In this document: piece after piece, positions 30,719 to 40,280 of the stretch | Position numbering within the stretch: the stretch's first letter is position 1 | Layout: every line of letters begins with the position of its first letter | Source of the DNA: Candidozyma auris | Lineage: Eukaryota; Ascomycota; Pichiomycetes; Serinales; Metschnikowiaceae | Direction: 5' to 3' | DNA: 64,000 nt | NCBI RefSeq assembly: GCF_003013715.1 | Contig: NC_072818.1 | Coordinates: 744,001 to 808,000 of the forward strand | The notes under the pieces: generated by a model | The model's input: only the letters and a program-made list of their open reading frames with translations | Told to the model about the DNA's origin: nothing | Databases searched by the model: none | Made by a program: the position numbers and the translations under genes

Positions 30719-32353
30719 CTAAATGTCAAATGTGCGTGTGTCGAGGAACTTGATGAGATTGTGGTGCTCGGGGCGGATGTCGTTGATGCTCAAAAGCCCG
30801 AACGAGATCATGTCGCCGACAATTAAGGCAGCCTTTTGCTGCGAGTACTTAAGGTAGTCAAACTCGTCGTCGGTGGATGCAATTATCTCGTCGTCATCTA
30901 CCACGGCGATGTCGTCGACACTCAAGGCGTCGATACCCGTGGTGATTTTAAAGGTACTTGTAACACCCTTCTCTTCGGAGTTAGACCCTAAAGCCGATGC
31001 GTCGGTAGATTTAGGTGGCCCGTTTTGAAGAAGTCCCCAGATGCACCAGAAGAACTGAACTGTGGACCGCCACAATATCACTTCATTGTAGAGCTTCTTC
31101 ACCTCGTATTCTTGCATCTGCAGCACGTCCGACTCATTAATTGAAGGTTTGCTTATTGTCTTTAAGTTGGATGTAGGGATCCTGAAGTCGTACTCAATGT
31201 ACGACTTGATCAAGTTGATGATCTCCTCCTGTTTTGGATACGCCTCCTCGTGGATAACATGAGGCTGCTTCTCGTCAGCGTAGTCTGACATCCACTCGGC
31301 AAAGTGATCAGCGATATCAAATGCTGGGAAGTTTGCACCAGAGTACTCGAAATCAATCACTGCCAAGTCATTGTCTCTTCTGTTGGTGGTGCTGATCATG
31401 CTGCCCTCGGGCGCAGGCTGTATCACCTCTTCGGGGTCAAAAGTGTTTCTCAAAAGCAAATTGCCGTACTGGGTATCGTTATGGCAAAACTTGTAGTTCT
31501 CGGAGAATCTTGCCTGGTCATACTTGGCAAAGAGCCAGTCCTTGTAAGCATGAAGCAATTGTTTGAACTGGGGCCACGGCAAAAGCAAAATATCGGTGAT
31601 TTCGCTTTCTTTATACATGGGCAAGAAGTCCCGTTCGAAATTGCCCAACCACTTGAAGATCTGAATCCACGCCTGCGGAAGCTCGCAAGCACGATCCTTC
31701 TCGTCCAAATCAATTTTGTAATGCAAATCCTTCATTCTGCGCCCAATCATCTGGGAAATCACCGGGCTCCGCACATCGTCCTTGGTCATCGTGACGAAAC
31801 CTTCCAAAAACTGCTCAAAGCGGCCATTGGAGAAGATTCCCAAAAGTTTGGGCCCGATTTTCTTGGGCGAAAGCTTCACCAAGATCCCTAGCTCGTAGTC
31901 ACGATCAATGATCGACTCCACGTTCTTACCGTACACTCTCAACAACAACGACGGCGCAGAGGTCACGGGGTCCTTCAACTCCACCTTGTATATGCTGTTG
32001 GTAAGTGCTCCCGAGATACGAGTCACCACAACGTTTTGCACGGTCAAGTGCTTCTTGTGCCATTTGCTGATCCTGAGGGCTCTAATGAGGGCAATGAGCT
32101 CCTGCTTGAAAAAATCCAACGGCAACGTGTTATCTAGCGTCACCAGCACCAGGGGAATCGTCATCTCTGCTCCATGCTCGAAATGCTGCTGCGTTAGCGT
32201 GAGACTAGCCAACGACGAGGACGAGAGTGATCTCCTCAGACCCAACGAGGGTCTTCTTGTAGCCAGCGTGGAGCGAGAGTTAGCGGTCGAGTTTCTGGTT
32301 CTCGACCGAGAACGTGACCTTGACCGAGTGGTCTCGTAGGGAGTGATTTCCAT
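30719..32353 (-). CDS. CKI1: Choline kinase
   Basis: A 544-residue protein with the choline/ethanolamine kinase fold. The Brenner phosphotransferase motif appears as FCHNDTQYGNLLL and the choline-kinase motif as VIDFEYSGANFPAFDIADHF, where the HxD and DFE acids hold catalysis and Mg2+. The N-terminus (about 8-50) is Arg/Ser-rich with RSRSRSR repeats, a likely phosphorylated tail. A CHKA-type extra acidic stretch near the C-terminus also appears in yeast Cki1 (582). The enzyme phosphorylates choline in the first step of the CDP-choline (Kennedy) route to phosphatidylcholine. Ethanolamine kinase is the main alternative, but length and motifs favour Cki1. Confidence 0.92.
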   Translation of the reverse strand: MEITPYETTRSRSRSRSRTRNSTANSRSTLATRRPSLGLRRSLSSSSLASLTLTQQHFEHGAEMTIPLVLVTLDNTLPLDFFKQELIALIRALRISKWHKKHLTVQNVVVTRISGALTNSIYKVELKDPVTSAPSLLLRVYGKNVESIIDRDYELGILVKLSPKKIGPKLLGIFSNGRFEQFLEGFVTMTKDDVRSPVISQMIGRRMKDLHYKIDLDEKDRACELPQAWIQIFKWLGNFERDFLPMYKESEITDILLLPWPQFKQLLHAYKDWLFAKYDQARFSENYKFCHNDTQYGNLLLRNTFDPEEVIQPAPEGSMISTTNRRDNDLAVIDFEYSGANFPAFDIADHFAEWMSDYADEKQPHVIHEEAYPKQEEIINLIKSYIEYDFRIPTSNLKTISKPSINESDVLQMQEYEVKKLYNEVILWRSTVQFFWCIWGLLQNGPPKSTDASALGSNSEEKGVTSTFKITTGIDALSVDDIAVVDDDEIIASTDDEFDYLKYSQQKAALIVGDMISFGLLSINDIRPEHHNLIKFLDTRTFDI

Positions 32354-32613
32354 GGCGAAGACGAAGTGGTAGTAATAAGAGTTGTCAGATTAGATTGGCT
32401 AATAATCTGTGAGATTATGTCTTGCGACCTATTCCGGTATATGGGTAGGCAGGGGAAAGTGAAGGGGACATGGGTAGATAGACGTTGGGCTTGGAAAACT
32501 GAGTATTCAGGGGTTCTGATATGTTTATTAGGTACTGCTGAGTGTGATAATGTGATTTTTATGAGAATTTGTGGAACTTTTGTGTAACTTACACGGGCGC
32601 CTGTAATGGTAGA

Positions 32614-32624
32614 TTTCGCAGCCA
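32614..32624 (-). repeat. TGGCTGCGAAA motif copy 8
   Basis: Exact minus-strand copy in TTTGGCTGCGAAATC, 261 bases upstream of the CKI1 ATG. Confidence 0.8.
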
Positions 32625-34331
32625 AATGCATGGAAGTACATCGAAGGTACATGTGTTGATGATATGAGGTAAATGTATGGCAAGTGATGAAGAATGGTGA
32701 AGATTACTTATTGAGGGTGACGAAGTATTAGAGGCACAATTAACTGCCTTTCTTGTGAATTGTAGACGGTTTTGCCGCCCAGAGATTGCGCAAAGATTGG
32801 TGAAAATTTTGGTACCGATCTGGTGATATTTGCAGCCATTACGAGACACTATAAGTGACTTCGGATGAGCCTAACATTGTACTTAGGTTGTGCAAAGTAT
32901 TCATTGTGGATACGTAGTCGTGATTTTGTAATACAGTGAGATCACTTACTTGCTTGGTACAGCTGATTCTCTTGTCTGGACATTAAAGAACCGATGTGCT
33001 GATATCCAAGTTACATACTATTGTATTGGAGAATTTTAGATTCTTTTTTTCTCGAAACTACTACTCTTTGAGTGGTTCTCCGATTCCTTACCGGGTTCTT
33101 TCTGGAAAGCCAGAGAGCTGGGTTTTAGCCAAAAAAGGTGTCAGTTGGATGAACAGTCTCTAGAATATTTGCCGATACTATTGTATAATAGACATATTGT
33201 ACAAAATGAACGTATTCAATTGCGTTCAGTCTGCTTGAACTATACCTGTTTGCCAGCATAATGTGATTTTGATTACACATTACTCATTTTCGGATCACTA
33301 AAGCTATTGCAGCTACGACAGCCCTCAAGACAAGAATAATTGGGAAAACCTGTGTTGACGTTCAAAAAGAACAGTCCATTGAAGGAAGAATCTTGGTGAA
33401 TGTTCTTTTTTTATCATTCAGAATCAAACGGGCTGAACTTCATTTCAAAGTTAAAAAAAAATTGAATAGTTTCCAGGACCATGAGAAACAATTTCATTGA
33501 TAGTCACCCACAAGCAACTCTGTTAAAATGTTACCTCCTTCGATCAATTCTGCCCTTTGTAATTGTCCTACCCGACCCAACTTGAAAATGTCCAACATTA
33601 TCTGTAGATAATGAGACACCTATTGTAAACAAGCCTCTCTACATACTCCTTCATACCAATACATACATAGACAAAGCGAAACAGTCTGTACATAGAAAGG
33701 TCTTCGCTTGCCCATGTCTCATCTTAGACTCAACAATAACCAATCCATACACTAAGTAATCACAGCAGGTAGAGAACACAAGCAAACGGCAGAGAAACAG
33801 ATAAGCAGCAAGGATAAGCGGCCACAAAGACGTTAAGGAATACGAGTCCTTCATTTTTTGGAGAGCAGCAGATAACGCAAGAGATAACAAAGGGTGTCAA
33901 GAGCAAGAAGCACAAAAGTGCAGCGGTAAAGGTAAGACAAGTTCAAAGGTTACCATCGGAGGTCAACACCAGCCAGATTCCAGCCGCTTACAAAAACCGA
34001 GCAAGAATTGACAATTTCAAAGGCTCTCTAAGAACTACAGGATTATCGTCAATGGAACCATTGCAGGCTTTATTTCGACCATCACATCTCGTTCCCATTA
34101 TCTCATCCTCGGGTCCAAATGTGTGCGAACTGTGTGTCTCAAACAGGAATCTGAGCACCCGATGAGGCAAGAGCAAGCAAGGCGGAAAAGCTTTAGGCTT
34201 AGCGTTGGAGAAGAAGTTCTGTCAGAGATGAACAGCGAAGACGAGGAGAAACGTTTATAGAAACAACATGAGACAACGATTGAGGGAAGCATGAGTTGGA
34301 CTTGGCCCAGGAGCATCGGCTGGCCCGGTAA

Positions 34332-34342
34332 TGGCTGCGAAA
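34332..34342 (+). repeat. TGGCTGCGAAA motif copy 9
   Basis: Exact copy in TAATGGCTGCGAAAATAT, in the middle of the long divergent spacer between CKI1 and the DUF1765-like gene. Confidence 0.8.
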
Positions 34343-34631
34343 ATATATTAAAGAAAGTAAATAAATAAATAAATGAACAAATGTACCACTACCACAACCA
34401 CACCACCTTCTTTCCTTGATCTCAGTCCGATCTCGTATAAACATCCCCCACATCAAGCTTCATGACCTCATACCAAACTGTCCTTGTGAGAGCCTCCTTT
34501 GAGTTTTTTTCCACCCGCTGACCCCCTTCCATTGGCTCATTGACGGGTGTCTCAGCCACCACCGCGCACACGATCGGCCCAGGGCGCAAACACCACACAA
34601 TGTGGGCCCGGCAGAACACCAGGCTGCCCAC

Positions 34632-34745
34632 GTTACAAAATTGCCTCAGATGCCCCAGTTACAAAATTGGCCAAGTTACAAAATGCAATTGTTCCAATAG
34701 CCCAATTGCCTCGATTGCCTCGATTGCCTCAGTTGCAATTGCCCA
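34632..34745. repeat. Short imperfect repeats (GTTACAAAAT and ATTGCCTCG)
   Basis: GTTACAAAAT starts at 34632, 34658 and 34675 with variable short spacers, followed by three consecutive copies of an ATTGCCTC(G/A) unit. This is a degenerate microsatellite-like block of unknown role. Confidence 0.7.
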
Positions 34746-34896
34746 TTTGCTCTGGTCATCAAATGCACAGAGACGTTGCCGTTTTTCGTTTTCTGTGTTT
34801 TTCGTCTCTCTCCCTGACGCTCTCTCTGGTTCGTTTCTGCCTGCCGCTCCCTCCGTGGGCTTGCCGCCAGGCGCCTGCGCTTCCTGAGGCTGCCGA

Positions 34897-34907
34897 TTTC
34901 GCAGCCA
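34897..34907 (-). repeat. TGGCTGCGAAA motif copy 10
   Basis: Exact minus-strand copy in CCTGGCTGCGAAATCG, about 990 bases upstream of the ATG at 35883. Confidence 0.8.
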
Positions 34908-34984
34908 GGATGAGCTCCAGCGATGACACTTGAGCTTTGGCTTTCTTTCCACGTGAGGGGTTTTACTGTCAAGTTGGCTTTATC

Positions 34985-35882
34985 TTGCTTGCTTTATTCT
35001 TCCTCTTTTTCTTTTTTTCTTTTTTTTTACCTTTTTCTTTTTTTTCTTGCTTTGCTTCTTTTCTTATGCTGCTTTCCTTACTTTCTTCTCCTTCCTTCTC
35101 TGTGCCTGCCCTGCCCACTTCGCACCCGCTTCTCAATTGGGCCTCTCAGAGCTCCTTTGGGCGGCCAGGGCCACCTCCAGATGCCCCCAAGCCACCAGCC
35201 AATATCCACAGCGATGCCACGAGCTTCAGCTCAAGTGAGCATTCTTACTCTAATAATCTTTTCCTTTTTTTTTCTTTTTTTTTGGTACAAATTCAACCTT
35301 ATTATATCTCCTTCAATTTCATTCCTCCAACGTTTTTCTCTTCTTCGTCTTCCGCACAGCTTCGACCCTGTCTCTCCTGTCGACTCGCCTCACTCTCACT
35401 TTCTTTTGTTTTTTTTAGCTTCCTGCCTGCCTGCCTGCCTGCCTGCCGCCTGCTGGACCTGTACCGCTACAGTGGTGTTTGGTTATCACCAGCAATCTGC
35501 TGCCGGGTGCTTCTTTGCTTCACTTCTTTTCTTCGCCTGCTTGCTTGTCAGTTTTCCTTTAATCCTTTGGGTCATCCATTTCGTTTTTTTTTTTATTTCA
35601 GAACATCTTTCTTCTTCACTGTTTCGGTGCTCCTGTCCCTCGCTTAAGCTTACTGGCGTGTTTTACCATCCTCACTTGTGCCAAACACCTTTGAATCTTC
35701 CCAGCACTAGCCGAAGTCGGGACTCTCGGTTGTTGACTTTGAAATCCGTCGCTTTGCTCCTTCGTTGACCTTTTTTTTTCCAATTCCCGTCCTGCCAATT
35801 TGTACTGTCTGTTGAAAATCGCTTCCTAGTTCCCACTCCTGTCGCCTAAGTCTAACAAGCTCACGCTCCCCCCCTTGGCCCC
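34985..35882 (+). promoter_or_regulatory. Pyrimidine-rich promoter/5' leader of the DUF1765-like gene
   Basis: Nearly 900 bases dominated by C and T on the plus strand with several T7-T9 runs, a (CCTG)6 microsatellite at 35422-35445 and no purine-rich coding signal. Two overlapping long open frames here come from the T/C composition (Phe/Leu/Ser runs), and I do not accept them as genes. Long CT-rich leaders are common before yeast genes with complex regulation. Confidence 0.55.
35422..35445 (+). repeat. (CCTG)6 microsatellite
   Basis: Six perfect CCTG units followed by a partial one, in the leader of the gene at 35883. It is likely to vary in length between strains. Confidence 0.85.
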
Positions 35883-38800
35883 ATGCCCATCATACGGTCC
35901 TCCTCACTGAGTCGCCGCAAACTGTTGCGTCTGGCAAGGCTGCTGTCGCTGTTGGCGTCTCAGAGCACCTACACGGCCGACGGCTCGGCTCTGGCGATGC
36001 TGTTTCTGCCGAAACAGCATCACGACGCTCTGGCCCTGCAAAAGCCGTCTCCCGACGACGACCGCCTGATCAAGTTGCTCTTGAAACAGTACAAGAAGCT
36101 CGAGCTTGCCTTGTCGAAGTTCAGCTCCAAGCACAACTCCGTGACAAAGGCCAACTTGCTTAGAACCGTGTTGCTCCCGTTTCTTCGCCTGCACCCGCCT
36201 TTAGAATCAACCTTTCTGCCGTCCCTGAAGCTCTACGCCAGTTTTTGCTCCGTTTCAACGTCTATCTTGGGCAAGTGGTGGCGCCTGTTGCTTCTGGCCT
36301 TGGTGTCTCAGAACCAGACCTCCCCGGTGTCTGCTCTGGACAGAAATGCCTACTTAGAGTGCATATCTCGCATCATGGCTTTACGAGAATGGGTATCTGC
36401 CGATTCTGAGGCTCTGGCGGTGTTCTCTTCGTGTCTAGCGGATACGCTAGATTTCTGTGTGCGCCGGGTGCAATCGTTGAAGATCGTGCCCATTTCTATG
36501 TGTGCATTTGTGGGCAAGGTTTTCGCATATGCTTTTTTCAACTTGCCCCATGTTTGCAATGCCTTGTTGTTTTTGCTCAATGTCAAGCAGGCTCTGGTGC
36601 TGGCGTTGGTGTCGTACTGTGAAGAGCCTTCTACAAGTGAGGTAGCGGACGCAAAGGCCGCATTCCCCAAACACCTATCGCATCTCATCGCTTTTAAGGG
36701 CCTAGATAATGTTCCCAAGGCGAAGCAGGGGGTAATCAACTCGATCCCACCGCCGTCTCATCCCGTCAAGGGCATTCGTGACCCTAGCGGCGTCTGGGTA
36801 CGTAAATGGTCTTGTTCAGATAGCGATATCTTCAATTCTTTTTTTCGTCATTACATCAGCCTTGCCGATATGTTCTTGGCCAATGCCAACCGCAACAGGG
36901 AGGTGTTGCCTGCGGTGCTTCCTGGTTTCTATATCATTGCAACTCACGTTTATCAGGTTTTTGAGTACTCCATCAACAGAATAGTTCACAACATGAGGAA
37001 TCCAGAAATTCCAGCGGGAACCGTTCCTCCTGTGTCTGCTCAAAGTCCATCGAAGCCATCATCCCCGCCACGAACAAATAAACTGCCAGCATCTCCGGCA
37101 ACAGCGGGGCCTGTTCCTCAGCTGTCCAACTCGTATCCGTTCAAATCGAACGATACAAATTATACTTGCATTTCAAAGATTCTCAAAACCACCAGAGATA
37201 TCAGTTTCTCCTCCATTCCATTCGCAAACAATCTCACCCGCTTTATAGACTCGATGTTTGTGAATATTGCTCGCTCCACCAGTATTTATGACTGCAACCG
37301 AAACGGGCTCATTCTCAGTCTAGTTCATGTGCATTCAACCCATGTTTTTGACACGAGTAATATTGACTGGGATTTTTGGTTAGGCTGTGTCTATCTCATG
37401 CTCTCCGAGACCCACCATCTTCAAATCACACAAAGAAGCATGGCATTCTTGTTCAACGTCTGGGACAGGATCCCTGACCAATTGTGCAAAGTGGAAGTGC
37501 CGCAATCGATTCTGTATTTGAAGGGCTGGCTCAGGGACCCGCTGGAGAGCATCAAGATGAACTTTTCAAACTGGTTGACCTCAACAGAAGTATGGATGAA
37601 ATTCTTTTTACATTGGAACCCCATAGTCAGATCTTATTTCTTGCGGCTTTTGGTTTGGAGAGTCATTGGCATAAACAACTATGAGTCTTCATCTTCGATT
37701 CAAACTACGCGAAGAAGTAAGGTGAAGCTCGATGGCATGTTCGATGCCTTGAAGCAAAAGAAGAATCTCCTAACTCCGGAGTTGAACTTGTCTCCGGACA
37801 GCCCAATGGTAAATCGAAAGTTTGGGATTTTGCCTTTGAACCCTGCTCTGACTTACTTGGGCCCCGATGACATTGCAACTAGTTACTTGACAGGAAATGC
37901 AACAAGAACTAGTGACCTCAGAAAGACGCATCCATATGAAGTGTTCGATGAAGCCATTTACTCTTGCACATCTTTACCCAGCTCTCCAGCTCAGCAGAAT
38001 GGAAAGATAAGTCCAGCTATGACCCCACTCGGGAAGGCGCAAAAGAACGGGTCATTAATTAATTCCTTAAGCAAGTTCTTCAAAGGCTTATCTACGGAAG
38101 ACAAAGGCTCGAACATGGGATTGCAGCCTCCACAAACTTTTGCTGAAAGAAAACCGCCAACGCATATGAAACGCAATTCTCGGTCATTCAGCTCGTTAAC
38201 CAGTTCTCCAAGAATCCCATCGAGAAACTCAAGTCCCAGTCTAGCATCGCATCGTTCAGTGTCTACAGACTCTTCTGTTACATCGGACTCTGAGTCGTCC
38301 ATGTCTGACTTCATTGCGTCATCTAGCTCATCGTTTTCATCGAGATCCTCAAAGCATACTCAACCGCCAGAGCTTTTGAAAGTGCCTCCAGAAATTGTTC
38401 GTCCAATATTTAAATTCGATATTATTATCGATAATGAGGTATTGGCTCATAAGTTCACTCAAATGCAAAAGGCAAACGCTTCAGATATTAGTGGAAAGTT
38501 CTACATGCAAGGACAAAACTACTTGCCTTCATCGTTACCGAAGGCAGTCAAGGTCCCATCTGTTTCTGTCTTTCTCAATTCAGATATCTACAACCCTTTT
38601 TACATAAGCACCGACAACTACCTTATTGATGAGGAGATCTTTGACGAAGGAGAAGAGAGTGAAAAGAAGCACTTCGTCAAGGAGATCACCCACTGGTGCA
38701 CCAACAAAGCGTCATTGCAGTGTTTGGGTAAAGCTATCAATGAGTGGAATCTGATTGTTGAAGAATTTGAGCGCTTTTTGTTCCACACCATCGAGGCTGA

Positions 38801-38960
38801 TCAAGCTAACTACATGGCCACAATGTCATCAATACCTGGCGAGGATGTTGAAGGATCTCCCAAGAAAAAGGAAATCAACGAGGAGGAGTACTTCCAACGA
38901 CTTGTTCCGTTCCTCCCGATTGACAGTTTCACGGAGCTCAAGCTACTCAATGCGTCATAA
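35883..38960 (+). CDS. Large uncharacterised protein, DUF1765-like
   Basis: 1025 residues. The N-terminal 360 residues are helical and Leu-rich. The segment WSCSDSDIFNSFFRHYISLADMFL (about 307-330) resembles the core of the fungal DUF1765 family, whose function is unknown. A Pro/Ser-rich linker covers about 380-415, a second folded block follows to about 690, and a Ser-rich disordered region (SSPRIPSRNSSPS, SSSSSFSSRSS) covers about 765-830. The C-terminal 190 residues look folded. The first 121 codons contain 15 CTG codons, far above other genes here; under the CTG-clade code these would be Ser, not Leu. That raises doubt about the N-terminal start or suggests a special region. The family call is moderate. 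Confidence 0.75.
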   Translation: MPIIRSSSLSRRKLLRLARLLSLLASQSTYTADGSALAMLFLPKQHHDALALQKPSPDDDRLIKLLLKQYKKLELALSKFSSKHNSVTKANLLRTVLLPFLRLHPPLESTFLPSLKLYASFCSVSTSILGKWWRLLLLALVSQNQTSPVSALDRNAYLECISRIMALREWVSADSEALAVFSSCLADTLDFCVRRVQSLKIVPISMCAFVGKVFAYAFFNLPHVCNALLFLLNVKQALVLALVSYCEEPSTSEVADAKAAFPKHLSHLIAFKGLDNVPKAKQGVINSIPPPSHPVKGIRDPSGVWVRKWSCSDSDIFNSFFRHYISLADMFLANANRNREVLPAVLPGFYIIATHVYQVFEYSINRIVHNMRNPEIPAGTVPPVSAQSPSKPSSPPRTNKLPASPATAGPVPQLSNSYPFKSNDTNYTCISKILKTTRDISFSSIPFANNLTRFIDSMFVNIARSTSIYDCNRNGLILSLVHVHSTHVFDTSNIDWDFWLGCVYLMLSETHHLQITQRSMAFLFNVWDRIPDQLCKVEVPQSILYLKGWLRDPLESIKMNFSNWLTSTEVWMKFFLHWNPIVRSYFLRLLVWRVIGINNYESSSSIQTTRRSKVKLDGMFDALKQKKNLLTPELNLSPDSPMVNRKFGILPLNPALTYLGPDDIATSYLTGNATRTSDLRKTHPYEVFDEAIYSCTSLPSSPAQQNGKISPAMTPLGKAQKNGSLINSLSKFFKGLSTEDKGSNMGLQPPQTFAERKPPTHMKRNSRSFSSLTSSPRIPSRNSSPSLASHRSVSTDSSVTSDSESSMSDFIASSSSSFSSRSSKHTQPPELLKVPPEIVRPIFKFDIIIDNEVLAHKFTQMQKANASDISGKFYMQGQNYLPSSLPKAVKVPSVSVFLNSDIYNPFYISTDNYLIDEEIFDEGEESEKKHFVKEITHWCTNKASLQCLGKAINEWNLIVEEFERFLFHTIEADQANYMATMSSIPGEDVEGSPKKKEINEEEYFQRLVPFLPIDSFTELKLLNAS

Positions 38961-39036
38961 TTATTTACATGGATACCTCATACAATTCAAATTTCATTAT
39001 CGTTACACATCTATTGTTCTCGTAAACCCGTGACCG

Positions 39037-39885
39037 TCACTTTGAACTTGATGGCTTTCTCTCTGAGGTGTCTGAGGTTTCCTCTTCCTCGCTGAACTTA
39101 TTGTAGTAATAGACTGTAGAAAGCATACATATGAAGGAACTCGACGCCCAAAATATCAACACGCCAATGAAAAGACTGAGAAAGTAGTACTTCACAAGAT
39201 AGTAGCGAATGCCATCCCACTCGATGACGAAATCTAGCGATGTTCGTGAGTTGTCTATGATGATCGGCCGAGTGTCAAGAAACTTGAGATAGCTCTGTTG
39301 GTCCCGTAACAATTCAACAAGCTGAGCACCCGTACTGTAGAACAATGGCCAATCTACTTCCACTGTTTTGAAAATATCCACAAATACCGGAGGAACCCAA
39401 TACCGTAGGTGGTACGGGATCCAACTGTTTCTGTCGACATAGATGTATCTCAGATCGCAATTGATGATGAAGCTGTTCTCTCGAATCAATTGCGGCGTAA
39501 GCTTGAACACGTATTGCAAAAGGTGGTACGACTGCTCAACAAAACACACGGCCCTCAAGTTGATCCTCACAGAAAACCGAAGATCAGCGTTCCGTCGAAG
39601 AAACGGCAACGCCAACGAAGGGTCAATTTCGCTGAAAACAGGCAGAAGGCCCTGGCCCGATGTATCCTTGAAAAAAGACGCTGGCACGGCAAATCTCTCC
39701 ACAGGCACCAACATCTTGTAGAAATTCAAGTATGTGACAATGGAGATCGGTAAAAGCACCATGACAATTGCCGAAAAAAGCGAGGCGCCATAGAGAGATT
39801 GCCGGGTCATAAACAAGCTAGCTCGAGCATACCGTGTGGCCACGGAGCCTGCCCACGCTAAAAGTCGATCAGTAAGGGTAGCCAT
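39037..39885 (-). CDS. SEI1: Seipin (lipid droplet assembly protein)
   Basis: From ATG 39885 (MATLTDRLLAWAGS) the protein has 282 residues, near the 285 of yeast Sei1; an upstream in-frame extension is leader-like. It has a first membrane helix at about 33-53 (SAIVMVLLPISIVTYLNFY), a lumenal beta-rich domain of about 170 residues and a second helix near 240-262, ending in an acidic cytosolic tail. This two-helix topology, with the short P-x-x-x-x-x-Y-x-x-F segment after TM1, is that of seipin, the ER ring protein at ER-lipid droplet contacts. Primary sequence is poorly conserved in fungi, so the call rests on topology and local similarity. The gene ends 76 bases from the convergent DUF1765-like gene. 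Confidence 0.75.
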   Translation of the reverse strand: MATLTDRLLAWAGSVATRYARASLFMTRQSLYGASLFSAIVMVLLPISIVTYLNFYKMLVPVERFAVPASFFKDTSGQGLLPVFSEIDPSLALPFLRRNADLRFSVRINLRAVCFVEQSYHLLQYVFKLTPQLIRENSFIINCDLRYIYVDRNSWIPYHLRYWVPPVFVDIFKTVEVDWPLFYSTGAQLVELLRDQQSYLKFLDTRPIIIDNSRTSLDFVIEWDGIRYYLVKYYFLSLFIGVLIFWASSSFICMLSTVYYYNKFSEEEETSDTSERKPSSSK

Positions 39886-40280
39886 GGACGCTCTGTGGTG
39901 CACGTTTGCACATGAATCGTGGGGAAGGGAAAAAAACATAGTAGGGTTGGCCAATTGAGTGATGGTGCACGGGTGTATTGGAAGTTGCAAAAAAAAAAAA
40001 TGGAGCAACGATAACGATGGATACAAAATTAAAAAAGACAAAATGACAAGTTCAGCGAATAAGGAGAGTCGTAATACAGCAAATAAGCAGATCCCAAATA
40101 AAAGTGACTAGTTGCCCGCCCTCCTGCGGGGCATAGAAGAAAACGTCTGATGGCACATGTATGTAGATGTAGATGTGGTAGTAATGCAGTTTAACCGTAA
40201 AAAAAAAAAAAAGGAAAAAAAACCAATGCAAAGATGATAGGGTGGTGAATGGTTGCTGGATGAAAGGGGAGGCGTAAGGT
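39886..40280. other. Intergenic spacer between seipin gene and SFP1
   Basis: Seipin promoter and SFP1 3' flank. Contains A-rich homopolymers at about 39990-40000 and 40199-40212. No gene seen. Confidence 0.55.

Larger units (their letters stand above)
32354..34984. other. Long intergenic spacer upstream of CKI1
   Basis: About 2.6 kb with no supported gene, AT-rich between 32.9 and 34.0 kb. It contains exact motif copies at 32614, 34332 and 34897 plus a variant at 32829, a TAAA-type short repeat near 34358-34375, and a cluster of GTTACAAAAT / ATTGCCTC repeats at 34632-34745. A non-coding RNA or origin could lie here but I cannot identify one. Confidence 0.5.

Noticed and set aside
34923..35768. 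281-codon plus-strand open frame (and an overlapping 236-codon frame) rich in Phe/Leu/Ser
   Set aside because: Composition follows the C/T-rich DNA in both frames, no domain is visible, and it lies in the leader region of the next gene.
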